Below, piece after piece: positions 1-5,442 of a DNA stretch of 5,560 nucleotides. Position 1 is the first letter of the stretch. The number at the start of each line of letters is the position of its first letter. The position numbers were made by a program, and so were the translations under genes. Where the stretch lies: positions 14,260 through 19,819 of the forward strand of contig HF989402.1 of the NCBI GenBank assembly GCA_000432175.1, given 5' to 3'. The DNA is from Eubacterium sp. CAG:786 (GTDB taxonomy: Bacteria; Bacillota; Clostridia; Oscillospirales; Ruminococcaceae). The notes under the pieces are model-generated. The model was not told the DNA's origin, ran no database searches, and saw only the letters and a list, made by a program, of their open reading frames with translations.

Positions 1-198
1 CTGCGCTATCTGCGGCAGTATTTCCTCCAGCCTGTCGATGGAATACTGGTACACCGTCGGCATGGAATCCACCGGCTTTTTGATGTTTTCACCCTCGGCA
101 ACGAATATCGGGTAGATGAAATCAGCGGCGTCCAGCCGTGTTTCCCTCACCATTCTGCGCATTGCCTCGCCTGACCTTAATCTTCTGAATCTCTGCAT
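1..198 (-). CDS. hemB: Porphobilinogen synthase (5-aminolevulinate dehydratase), N-terminal 66 codons, cut by window edge
   Basis: This is the start of the enzyme that condenses two 5-aminolevulinate molecules into porphobilinogen in the cytoplasm. The translated piece runs MQRFRRLRSGEAMRRMVRET and continues through DFIYPIFVAEGENIKKPVDSMP to an SIDRLEEIL segment. This is the classic HemB opening: arginine-rich RxRRLR...MRxMVRET, then the (L)IYPxFVxEG strand and the SMPxVxxxSID loop. The metal site and Schiff-base lysines lie in the missing part, to the left of the window. The start ATG (198-196) follows a GGAGG (210-206 on the minus strand) with 7 nt spacing. The gene starts inside the 3' end of cobA-hemD with a 22-nt overlap (177-198), which suggests translational coupling as the last hem gene visible. 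The identification is by motif and operon position and is firm despite the truncation. Confidence 0.95.
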   Translation of the reverse strand, partial: MQRFRRLRSGEAMRRMVRETRLDAADFIYPIFVAEGENIKKPVDSMPTVYQYSIDRLEEILPQIAQ

Positions 199-1649
199 TT
201 TACTGCCTCCAAAATACTCTGTACAACGCCGTCCACGGTGCTTTCCTGCGGGAGAATGCATTCCGCGCAGCCGTGCCTTTCAAGTTCAGCCGCAGTGACT
301 TTCCCTATCGCCGCGACCCGCGACCCTGCCGGGACGCTGCCGCCGTTTTCGAAAAATCCCCTTGCGGCGCCCGCGCTCGTGAATACCGCGATGTCGCATT
401 CCAGCGCTTCTGCGGGACGGTACACGGGTCTGTATATCTTCACGTCGTCGTAGTCCAAATTGCTGTTGTCGAGAATCACGTTCAGTTCCCGGGAGCCCTC
501 CTCCGAGCGCAGCACAAGCAGCCGCGAATTTTCACCGAGCCGCTCTGCGAGCAGTTCCCCGAGGGCTGCCGTGCTGTATTCCCCGGGCATCAGCTCCGGG
601 AATACGCCGTGTTCCTCCAGCACCGCGGCAGTCCCCCTGCCGATGACTGCGAACTTCACCGCGTTCAGGCTGCGGATATCAACGCGCTTTTCCCGCAGTT
701 TTTTCAGGAAAACCCGCGCCCCGTTCGGGCTTGTAAGCGCAATGTGGGTGTAGCCGCCAAGCGCCGAGAATGCGCGGTCGATACCGGGCGTGAATTCCTC
801 TTCGATATCCACTCCCCCGGAGCGGAACGCATACGCGCCCAGCGCGTGAAGCACCGCGCAGAGCCGTTCCGCAGTACCGCCGGAGGAAACCACCGCGATA
901 TTCCTGCCGGAAAGCGGTGGGACGTAAGTCGCGGAAAAATCAAACGCTGCCGCGTCCCCGACAACGATTATCGCAGGCGCTGAAAGCCCCGCATTCCTGA
1001 CGGCTTCCGCGATATTCCCCAGGGGACTGCGCACCGTTCTCTGGAACCGCGTTGCACCGTTCGATATCACTGCCGCCGGGGCGTCCGCGGGCATTCCCCC
1101 GCAAACCAGCCCCTGCGCGATGGCTTCCAGCGAATTCAGCCCCATCAGGAACACCAGCGTACCCGTCAGCTTTGCGTACTGCGCGAGATTTTCCGGCGTG
1201 CAGTTGTCAGCGGTGTGCCCGGTGACGACGTGGAAACTGCGCGCGTTTTTCCTGTGCGTGACGGGAATTCCCGCGAGTTCCGGCACTGCCACAGAGGAAG
1301 TCACCCCGGGTATCACCGCAAACGGGATACCGTGCCTTTTCAGCTCCAGTATCTCTTCCCCACCGCGCCCGAACACGAACGGGTCGCCCCCCTTGAGCCG
1401 CACCACGGTGCGCCCTGAAAGCGCCTTTTCCACCAGCAGCGCGTTTATTTCCTCCTGCTTTGCGGAATGCTGCCCCGCGCGCTTGCCCACGCATATTTTT
1501 TCTGCCTGCGGCGCGAGATCAAGCAGCCGCAGGTCTATAAGGCTGTCGTATATCACCACGTCGCACCCGCGGAGGGCTTCCATTCCGCGCAGGGTTATGA
1601 GGTCAAAGCTGCCGCAGCCCGCGCCCGTGAGAATAACTTTTCCTGTCAT
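177..1649 (-). CDS. cobA-hemD: Fused uroporphyrinogen-III C-methyltransferase (SUMT) / uroporphyrinogen-III synthase
   Basis: This is a 490-residue bifunctional protein. Residues 1 to about 240 form a SUMT (CobA/CysG-A type) domain, which methylates uroporphyrinogen III at C2 and C7 with S-adenosylmethionine to give precorrin-2. Visible motifs are the N-terminal GAGCGSFDLITLRG loop, VRLKGGDPFVFGRGGEE (83-99) and PGVTSS (114-119). Residues about 248-485 form a HemD domain, which cyclises hydroxymethylbilane to uroporphyrinogen III. It is recognised by LTSPNGARVF (305-314), FTSAGAARGFFE (423-434) and AIGKVTAAELERHG (447-460). The ATG at 1649 was chosen over an upstream ATG at 1700 because MTGKVILTGAG matches the family N-terminus and because it gives an ATGA overlap with the hemC stop. 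The nearest Shine-Dalgarno, AAGGAG (1669-1664), lies 14 nt away, which is unusually far. The usual GPGD at the start of the SUMT loop reads GCGS here. Such fusions are known in clostridia. Confidence 0.95.
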   Translation of the reverse strand: MTGKVILTGAGCGSFDLITLRGMEALRGCDVVIYDSLIDLRLLDLAPQAEKICVGKRAGQHSAKQEEINALLVEKALSGRTVVRLKGGDPFVFGRGGEEILELKRHGIPFAVIPGVTSSVAVPELAGIPVTHRKNARSFHVVTGHTADNCTPENLAQYAKLTGTLVFLMGLNSLEAIAQGLVCGGMPADAPAAVISNGATRFQRTVRSPLGNIAEAVRNAGLSAPAIIVVGDAAAFDFSATYVPPLSGRNIAVVSSGGTAERLCAVLHALGAYAFRSGGVDIEEEFTPGIDRAFSALGGYTHIALTSPNGARVFLKKLREKRVDIRSLNAVKFAVIGRGTAAVLEEHGVFPELMPGEYSTAALGELLAERLGENSRLLVLRSEEGSRELNVILDNSNLDYDDVKIYRPVYRPAEALECDIAVFTSAGAARGFFENGGSVPAGSRVAAIGKVTAAELERHGCAECILPQESTVDGVVQSILEAVKCRDSED

Positions 1650-2506
1650 AGCTGCGATATCAGCTCCTTTATAAGTTCTGTGCCCTTTTCCGGGGGACAC
1701 TCGCCCTGTGCAGTGTTCCCGTTACGGTCGGAAAGGGTGAGCCGCAGCATTCCGTCGGATATCTCGCTGTAGGCTCCCACGGGTACGGTGCAGTCGGCTC
1801 CCAGCGCGGCTGTCACGCCGCGTTCCGCATTGAAGCACAGCATGGTCTCCCGGTGGGAAACGCTGCGCACCAGCTCCGCTGCGCGGCTGCCTGATGAGCA
1901 TTCCGCTGCGATTATTGCCTGACACGGCGCAGGCAGGAATTCCGTGTACTCGAACATACGCACCGTGAATTCCGCGAGCGAAAGCCCCAGGCGTTCCGTT
2001 CCGGCTGCCGCGAGCACTATCGCGTCGTATTCCCCGTCGGAAAGCTTGCGCAGGCGCGTGTCAACGTTCCCTCGGATATCTGCAAATTCCGCATGGGGAT
2101 ACAGCTTTGCGAGGTTCATTCGACGGCGCAGGCTGCCCGTGCCGACAGTGAAACGGTCGGCGGGCGAAAACTCACTGCCCTTTCTCATGACAAGCATGTC
2201 GCGGTAATCCCCCCGGGGAAGCACCCCGGATATCTCCAGCCCGTCGCCAAGCTGCACCGGGAGGTCCTTTGCACTGTGTACCGCGACGTCGATATCGCCG
2301 TTTTTCAGCGCCTGTTCTATCTCCTCGACGAAAACGCCCTTGCCGCCTATGCGGTCCAGCGGACGGTCGAGTATCCTGTCGCCCCGGGTGGTAAACCTCA
2401 CGAATTCGATGTTTATCTCCGGGTATTCCTGCCGCAGCGCCGCAGCGAACATTTCAGTCTGCGCGAGGGCTAAACGGCTCTGCCGGGTGCCTATTTTAAG
2501 GGTCAT
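1646..2506 (-). CDS. hemC: Porphobilinogen deaminase (hydroxymethylbilane synthase)
   Basis: This 286-residue cytoplasmic enzyme polymerises four porphobilinogen units into the linear tetrapyrrole hydroxymethylbilane, the substrate of the HemD domain encoded next. It opens with MTLKIGTRQSRLALAQT, the family signature. It then shows GDRILDRPLDRIGGKGVFVEEIE, HSAKDLP (77-83) with the catalytic aspartate at 81, GTGSLRRR (122-129) and DIRGNVDTRLRKL. The cysteine that carries the dipyrromethane cofactor is C239 in LGADCTVPVGAY. Length is slightly below the usual 300-315 residues, and all key residues seen are intact. The ATG overlaps the sirC stop as ATGA (2506-2503), with GGAG (2518-2515) 8 nt upstream. 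Its own stop overlaps the cobA-hemD start in the same way. Confidence 0.97.
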   Translation of the reverse strand: MTLKIGTRQSRLALAQTEMFAAALRQEYPEINIEFVRFTTRGDRILDRPLDRIGGKGVFVEEIEQALKNGDIDVAVHSAKDLPVQLGDGLEISGVLPRGDYRDMLVMRKGSEFSPADRFTVGTGSLRRRMNLAKLYPHAEFADIRGNVDTRLRKLSDGEYDAIVLAAAGTERLGLSLAEFTVRMFEYTEFLPAPCQAIIAAECSSGSRAAELVRSVSHRETMLCFNAERGVTAALGADCTVPVGAYSEISDGMLRLTLSDRNGNTAQGECPPEKGTELIKELISQL

Positions 2507-3123
2507 ACTTTCAGCTCCAGTCCGTTGATGAATTCAAGCAGCTCGGTGTATTCCGGGACTTTTTCGCGCTGCAGGCAGTATTCCAGCGCTGCGGTCATTG
2601 CCTGTGCACGCTGTTTTTCCAGCGGGAATTTCCCGCGTATCTCCTGCCTGAGTTCACCCAGGATATCGCATATTTCCGCAAGCTGCGGAGTGAGCAGCCC
2701 CTCTATCTGCCGGCGCAGCTGGGCAGCGATGAGCGGGCTTTTCCCCGAGGTGGAAACTCCAGCCGTGATGTCCCCGCGCTGCGCCAGCGCCGGGAAGAAA
2801 AACGAGCAGTCAGCCGGGCTGTCCACCGCGTTGCAGAGAATTCCGCGCTCACGGCACAGCCGGGAGATATCCGCGTTGACTTCCTGCCGGTCGGTGGCGG
2901 CAATGACGAAAAATGCGCCGTCAAGGTCGCTCTGCCGGAATTCCCGCTGCTGCAGGCAAAGCCCCGGTATGCCCGCGATATCGTCGCATATTTCCGGTGA
3001 AACAACATGCATTTCCGGTGAAAACGGGAGCAGCTTATTTATCTTGTGCAGCGCAATCCTGCCGCCGCCGGCGATGAGGCAGCGCCTGCCCGAAATGTCA
3101 ATGAAAAACGGAAAATACGGCAT
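2503..3123 (-). CDS. sirC: Precorrin-2 dehydrogenase (SirC / CysG-B N-terminal type)
   Basis: This 206-residue protein probably oxidises precorrin-2 to sirohydrochlorin with NAD+, using the product of the SUMT domain downstream. It begins MPYFPFFIDISGRRCLIAGG with a Rossmann nucleotide-binding loop GGGRIALHK (19-27). NAVDSPADCSFFFPA (98-112) follows; its aspartate (D101) matches the catalytic aspartate of the Met8p/CysG family. VSTSGKSP (123-130) is the conserved serine loop, and a short C-terminal helical region completes the fold. The methyltransferase half found in CysG is absent here and is supplied by cobA-hemD. Whether it also chelates iron or cobalt, as Met8p does, cannot be told from the sequence. 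The start at 3123 was preferred over an in-frame start at 3168 because the earlier one lies within hemA and the family N-terminus begins at MPYFPFF. A purine-rich AAGGGGTGA lies upstream and overlaps the hemA stop, leaving a 4-nt intergenic gap. Confidence 0.93.
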   Translation of the reverse strand: MPYFPFFIDISGRRCLIAGGGRIALHKINKLLPFSPEMHVVSPEICDDIAGIPGLCLQQREFRQSDLDGAFFVIAATDRQEVNADISRLCRERGILCNAVDSPADCSFFFPALAQRGDITAGVSTSGKSPLIAAQLRRQIEGLLTPQLAEICDILGELRQEIRGKFPLEKQRAQAMTAALEYCLQREKVPEYTELLEFINGLELKV

Positions 3124-3127
3124 GTTT

Positions 3128-4243
3128 TCACCCCTTTTCCCCGAGGACTGAACCGATGACCTCGGCAAACGCGGCCGCTGAAAGTCCCTTTTTCAGCCGG
3201 AACAGAAGTTCCTCTGCAGACATGCCGGAAAGCGCCCCGCGCTCGCGTATCTGCGGGAGATTTTCGTGCATAAGCAGCGTTTTGCGCAGTTCCCCGATGT
3301 CCTCTTCTATCATCTGTTTTGCCTGTTCCACGCTGTCCTGCTTGCGCAGATTGTTGTCCTGGGCGAGGCTGCTGAAATAATCCACACTGCGCAGCGTGAC
3401 TCCGGGTATCTCTCCGGCTGCCGGGTCGATGTCCCGGGGAACCGCAAGGTCGATCAGCAGCTTTTCACCGGTGCAGCATTCCCGCAGGAGGTCTGCGGTG
3501 AGCACCGTGTGCGGGCTGGAGGTCGCGGAGATAACGCAAGAACATTCCGCGATGCGGGCGTAACGTTCCTCATAGGGGACTACAGTCAGCGCCGGGCTTT
3601 CCGGCAGGAGCAGGGTCTGCCCGCTGTGTGAACGCGTCGTCGCCAGCACCGTGACATTCCTGTAGGAAAGCAGATTTTTCAGCAGGCTGGTGCCGGTCTT
3701 TCCGCTGGCGCCGATGAGAAGCACCCTTACCTCCGGTGCGGAATGCGCCGCAAGCTTTGCCGCAAGCGTCGCGTGCGAAACGGAAGTCCTGGATATCGCG
3801 GTCTCGGTCTTTATGCGTTTCGCGGTGGCTACCGCGCTCTGGAAGATTATATTCACCCTGTGCGACAGCCGTATGCGTTCCGCAGAAAAGGAATACGCGC
3901 ACCGCAGCTGACCGAGTATCTCGTCCTCGCCAACTACCATGGAGTCCACCCCGCACGCCACCCTGAACAGGTGTCTGACCGCGCCCTCGCCGCTGAAAAG
4001 CATCGCGCAGCCCTCCACGACAGAGCGCGAGAGTCCGGAAAGCGCCGTCAGCAGGCGCAGCCCGTCGTTCACGCTGCCAAGCATGTAGAGTTCCGTGCGG
4101 CTGCAGGTACACAGCATCACCGGGCTGAGAGCACCGTTGCCTGTCACGAATCCCCCCCGCGCCTCCTGGCTGAAAGCGAACCTGCCCCGTAGCTCCTCGC
4201 CGCACTTCTTATAATTAATGCTCACACATATGAAATCGTCCAT
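3128..4243 (-). CDS. hemA: Glutamyl-tRNA reductase
   Basis: This first gene of the operon encodes the NADPH-dependent enzyme that reduces glutamyl-tRNA(Glu) to glutamate-1-semialdehyde, the committed C5-pathway step. At 371 residues it is shorter than the roughly 400-450 usual for the family. The catalytic cysteine is C47 in CTCSRTELY, where most homologues read TCNR. HLFRVACGVDSMVVGEDEILGQLR (about 91-114) is the strongly conserved second catalytic block. A nucleotide-binding loop GASGKTG (178-184) and LIDLAVPRDIDP (263-274) follow. The C-terminal dimerisation region looks reduced. The ATG at 4243 was chosen because AGGTG (4254-4250) lies 6 nt upstream. An in-frame GTG at 4252 is part of that Shine-Dalgarno sequence and is an unlikely start. 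A near-consensus promoter lies about 215 nt upstream, with a fold-back repeat in the leader. GTP-binding, glutamate pathway or aminotransferase roles are not suggested by anything seen. Confidence 0.94.
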   Translation of the reverse strand: MDDFICVSINYKKCGEELRGRFAFSQEARGGFVTGNGALSPVMLCTCSRTELYMLGSVNDGLRLLTALSGLSRSVVEGCAMLFSGEGAVRHLFRVACGVDSMVVGEDEILGQLRCAYSFSAERIRLSHRVNIIFQSAVATAKRIKTETAISRTSVSHATLAAKLAAHSAPEVRVLLIGASGKTGTSLLKNLLSYRNVTVLATTRSHSGQTLLLPESPALTVVPYEERYARIAECSCVISATSSPHTVLTADLLRECCTGEKLLIDLAVPRDIDPAAGEIPGVTLRSVDYFSSLAQDNNLRKQDSVEQAKQMIEEDIGELRKTLLMHENLPQIRERGALSGMSAEELLFRLKKGLSAAAFAEVIGSVLGEKG

Positions 4244-4268
4244 TTCCCGCACCTGTTTTTTATATAGT

Positions 4269-4427
4269 GGTCACCTCTAAAAACCTTGTTTGAGTGAAAA
4301 TGTGTATAGCACACCGACTGCTTCAGAAAACCTCCTCGTAAGGCATACAGCCTTACTTCGTCGGCTTTCATCGCATTCGGTGCACTCTACCCATTTTCCC
4401 TTTTCAAACCGGTTTTTAGAGGTTCCC
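4269..4427. repeat. Fold-back (MITE-like) element, ~160 bp, in the hem operon leader
   Basis: This non-coding palindromic element is bounded by imperfect 17-bp inverted ends, with GGTCACCTCTAAAAACC at 4269-4285 against the complement of 4411-4427. The 13-bp core (4273-4285 and 4411-4423) is perfect. Inside, 4288-4293 pairs with 4404-4409, and 4296-4317 pairs with 4377-4398 (18 of 22 Watson-Crick, plus 2 G-U if read as minus-strand RNA). The apex is a perfect 7-bp stem, GTAAGGC (4338-4344) and GCCTTAC (4350-4356), around loop ATACA. AGTGGT occurs at both borders (4266-4271 and 4429-4434) and could be a target duplication, although it overlaps the left end. It encodes no credible protein. The left end and apex motif recur in the element at 5443. 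Whether it is a mobile element, a structured RNA or both is open. Confidence 0.8.
4338..4356. other. Apical stem-loop of the fold-back element
   Basis: A perfect 7-bp stem with a 5-nt loop sits at the exact centre of the element. The overlapping motif CATACAG (4344-4350) starts 75 nt from the element's left end. The same heptamer starts 76 nt from the left end of the second element (5519-5525), so the centre appears conserved although much of the arm sequence is not. Confidence 0.7.
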
Positions 4428-4459
4428 CAGTGGTAAATTCACCTAGTAATTTAATATGT

Positions 4460-4488
4460 ATTATAGCATAATGTACCGGGTTTGTCAA
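4460..4488 (-). promoter_or_regulatory. Sigma-A type promoter of the hem operon
   Basis: Reading the minus strand, TTGACA (4488-4483), a 17-nt spacer and TATAAT (4465-4460) match the housekeeping consensus exactly. The -10 box is preceded by TGC, giving an extended -10 (TGnTATAAT). The predicted start is near 4453, giving a leader of about 210 nt before hemA that contains the whole fold-back element. No better promoter is seen between the element and hemA. This is an in-sequence match and has not been shown experimentally. Confidence 0.85.
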
Positions 4489-4490
4489 CG

Positions 4491-4509
4491 TCATTTTAGT
4501 GAGAAATGA
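4491..4509. promoter_or_regulatory. Dyad between the divergent promoters, possible operator
   Basis: TCATTT (4491-4496) and AAATGA (4504-4509) form a 6-bp inverted repeat with a 7-nt spacer. It starts 2 bp beyond the -35 box of the hem promoter and ends 28 bp before the -35 box of the rightward promoter, a position suited to a regulator acting on one or both. It does not match the Rex, Fur or NrdR boxes I know. AT-rich sequence produces such short dyads by chance, so confidence is low. Confidence 0.3.
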
Positions 4510-4537
4510 TGAAATACGGAATTTTTTACAAAAGCTA

Positions 4538-4566
4538 TTGACAAATCCGGAATGATGTTGTATCAT
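4538..4566 (+). promoter_or_regulatory. Sigma-A type promoter of the HD-hydrolase gene
   Basis: TTGACA (4538-4543), a 17-nt spacer and TATCAT (4561-4566) make a near-consensus promoter. The expected start is near 4573, giving a short leader of about 39 nt before the ATG at 4612. A dyad, ATGAT-N5-ATCAT (4552-4566), covers the -10 box and could be an operator. Confidence 0.8.
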
Positions 4567-4611
4567 ATCATATGTAATCTATAGGTTTTATCTGATTAAG
4601 GAGTAAAACAA

Positions 4612-5187
4612 ATGGGCACGATAATGACGCGTGATGAAGCATGGGCGCTTCTCACTGAATTCAACAAGGACGCGTTCCACCTCAGGCATGCGGTGACAGT
4701 GGAGGGCGTCATGCGCTGGTACGCTGAAAAGCTGGGGTATTCCGACGAGGTGGACCTCTGGGGAATAGTCGGGCTGCTGCACGACCTGGATTTCGAGATG
4801 TTCCCGGAGCAGCACTGCATAAAGGAGCAGGAGATAATGCGCTCCCGCGGGGTGGACGAGCGTATAGTACACGCCACCGCGAGCCACGGCTGGAAGCTCA
4901 CCGTTGACATTGAGCCGCAGCACGAGATGGAAAAGGTGCTCTACGCGGTTGACGAACTGACCGGGCTCATCGGCGCTGCCGCCCTCATGCGGCCGTCAAA
5001 ATCGGTGCAGGATATGGAGCTGAAATCCGTGAAGAAAAAGTACAAGTCCCCGAACTTTGCCGCGGGCTGTTCCCGAGAGGTCATTGAGCGCGGCGCGGAA
5101 CTGATGGGGGTATCCCTGGACGAACTTATCTCCGGCACGATACTTGCGATGAGAAGCTGCGAGGACGAATACAACAAATTTGCCTGA
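4612..5187 (+). CDS. HD-domain hydrolase, COG2316 type
   Basis: This 191-residue soluble protein belongs to the HD metal-dependent phosphohydrolase superfamily. The metal ligand pattern is visible: H26 (HLRHAVTVEGV), H57-D58 (GLLHDLDFE), H92 (ASHGW) and D114 (AVDELTGLIGAAALMRP). The DELTGLI block, the following SVKKKYKSPNFAAG segment and the C-terminal GVSLDELI helix fit the COG2316 group of uncharacterised predicted HD hydrolases, which are about 180-190 residues long. No partner domain (GGDEF, RelA/SpoT, nuclease) is present, and its substrate is unknown; I do not assign one. The start is well supported by AAGGAG (4598-4603) 8 nt upstream and by a strong promoter. It is transcribed away from the hem operon, and the next gene begins 9 nt after its stop. 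Nothing links it by sequence to tetrapyrroles beyond its position. Confidence 0.9.
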   Translation: MGTIMTRDEAWALLTEFNKDAFHLRHAVTVEGVMRWYAEKLGYSDEVDLWGIVGLLHDLDFEMFPEQHCIKEQEIMRSRGVDERIVHATASHGWKLTVDIEPQHEMEKVLYAVDELTGLIGAAALMRPSKSVQDMELKSVKKKYKSPNFAAGCSREVIERGAELMGVSLDELISGTILAMRSCEDEYNKFA

Positions 5188-5196
5188 GGAGGCGCT

Positions 5197-5442
5197 ATGG
5201 CTACACGAACTATCAACATAACAGAAATGGCAGACCTGAAAAAAGCCGTTTCAGAGCAGTTTTCCACCGTGATGCACTATCACGGCTCCTGCGGTGGGCA
5301 GAATTTCTCAGTGGACAGCAGCAGCGAGGAACTGCGCAGCTTCCTTGAAAATTATTTCAGTGAAAAGGGGCTGTCGCTGAGTTTTTCCCGCGATGGGCTG
5401 AGATTTTACGCGATGAGCGCACGATGTAAACAGACGTCATAA
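5197..5442 (+). CDS. Small conserved-looking hypothetical protein, 81 aa
   Basis: I do not recognise this protein. It is supported as a real gene by GAGGAGG (5186-5192), which overlaps the stop of the HD gene 4 nt before the ATG, by a gap of only 9 nt, and by codon use like its neighbours. The product is soluble, with no signal peptide or membrane segment. It has an N-terminal helix-like stretch (ITEMADLKKAVSEQF), a central HYHGSCGGQNFSVD segment containing one cysteine (C32), a helix-like SSEELRSFLENYFSEKG, and a terminal LSLSFSRDGLRFYAM strand pair. C77 lies near the end (ARCKQTS). The layout suggests a small alpha/beta fold. It is probably co-transcribed and translationally coupled with the HD hydrolase. 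Its stop codon abuts the second fold-back element directly, so the last few codons could have been altered by that insertion. Confidence 0.75.
   Translation: MATRTINITEMADLKKAVSEQFSTVMHYHGSCGGQNFSVDSSSEELRSFLENYFSEKGLSLSFSRDGLRFYAMSARCKQTS

Noticed and set aside
273..983. 236-codon open frame on the plus strand opposite cobA-hemD
   Set aside because: It lies wholly antisense to a gene with clear SUMT/HemD motifs, has low-complexity, arginine-rich content and lacks a ribosome site. It is a shadow of GC-rich coding sequence.
2525..3151. 208-codon open frame on the plus strand opposite sirC
   Set aside because: It is serine/arginine-rich with no recognisable domain and mirrors the codons of sirC. 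It has no promoter or Shine-Dalgarno sequence.
3570..4205. 211-codon open frame on the minus strand within hemA in another frame
   Set aside because: It overlaps motif-bearing hemA completely and its translation is composition-biased with no family features.
4250..4252. GTG at 4252 as the hemA start
   Set aside because: It is part of the AGGTG Shine-Dalgarno sequence serving the ATG at 4243 and has no ribosome site of its own.
4244..4336. AGGAGG on the minus strand inside the first fold-back element (4336-4331) as the start signal of a leader peptide before hemA
   Set aside because: The first in-frame-capable start after it is a GTG about 16 nt away, too far, and the resulting reading frame is unconvincing and runs into hemA out of frame.
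4269..4453. Cobalamin riboswitch or T-box in the hem leader
   Set aside because: No B12-box-like sequence, no T-box AGGGTGGNACCGCG motif and no terminator with a T run are seen. The leader is explained by the palindromic element.
4588..4923. 111-codon open frame on the minus strand opposite the HD gene
   Set aside because: It is antisense to the HD hydrolase, whose metal ligands and ribosome site are clear.
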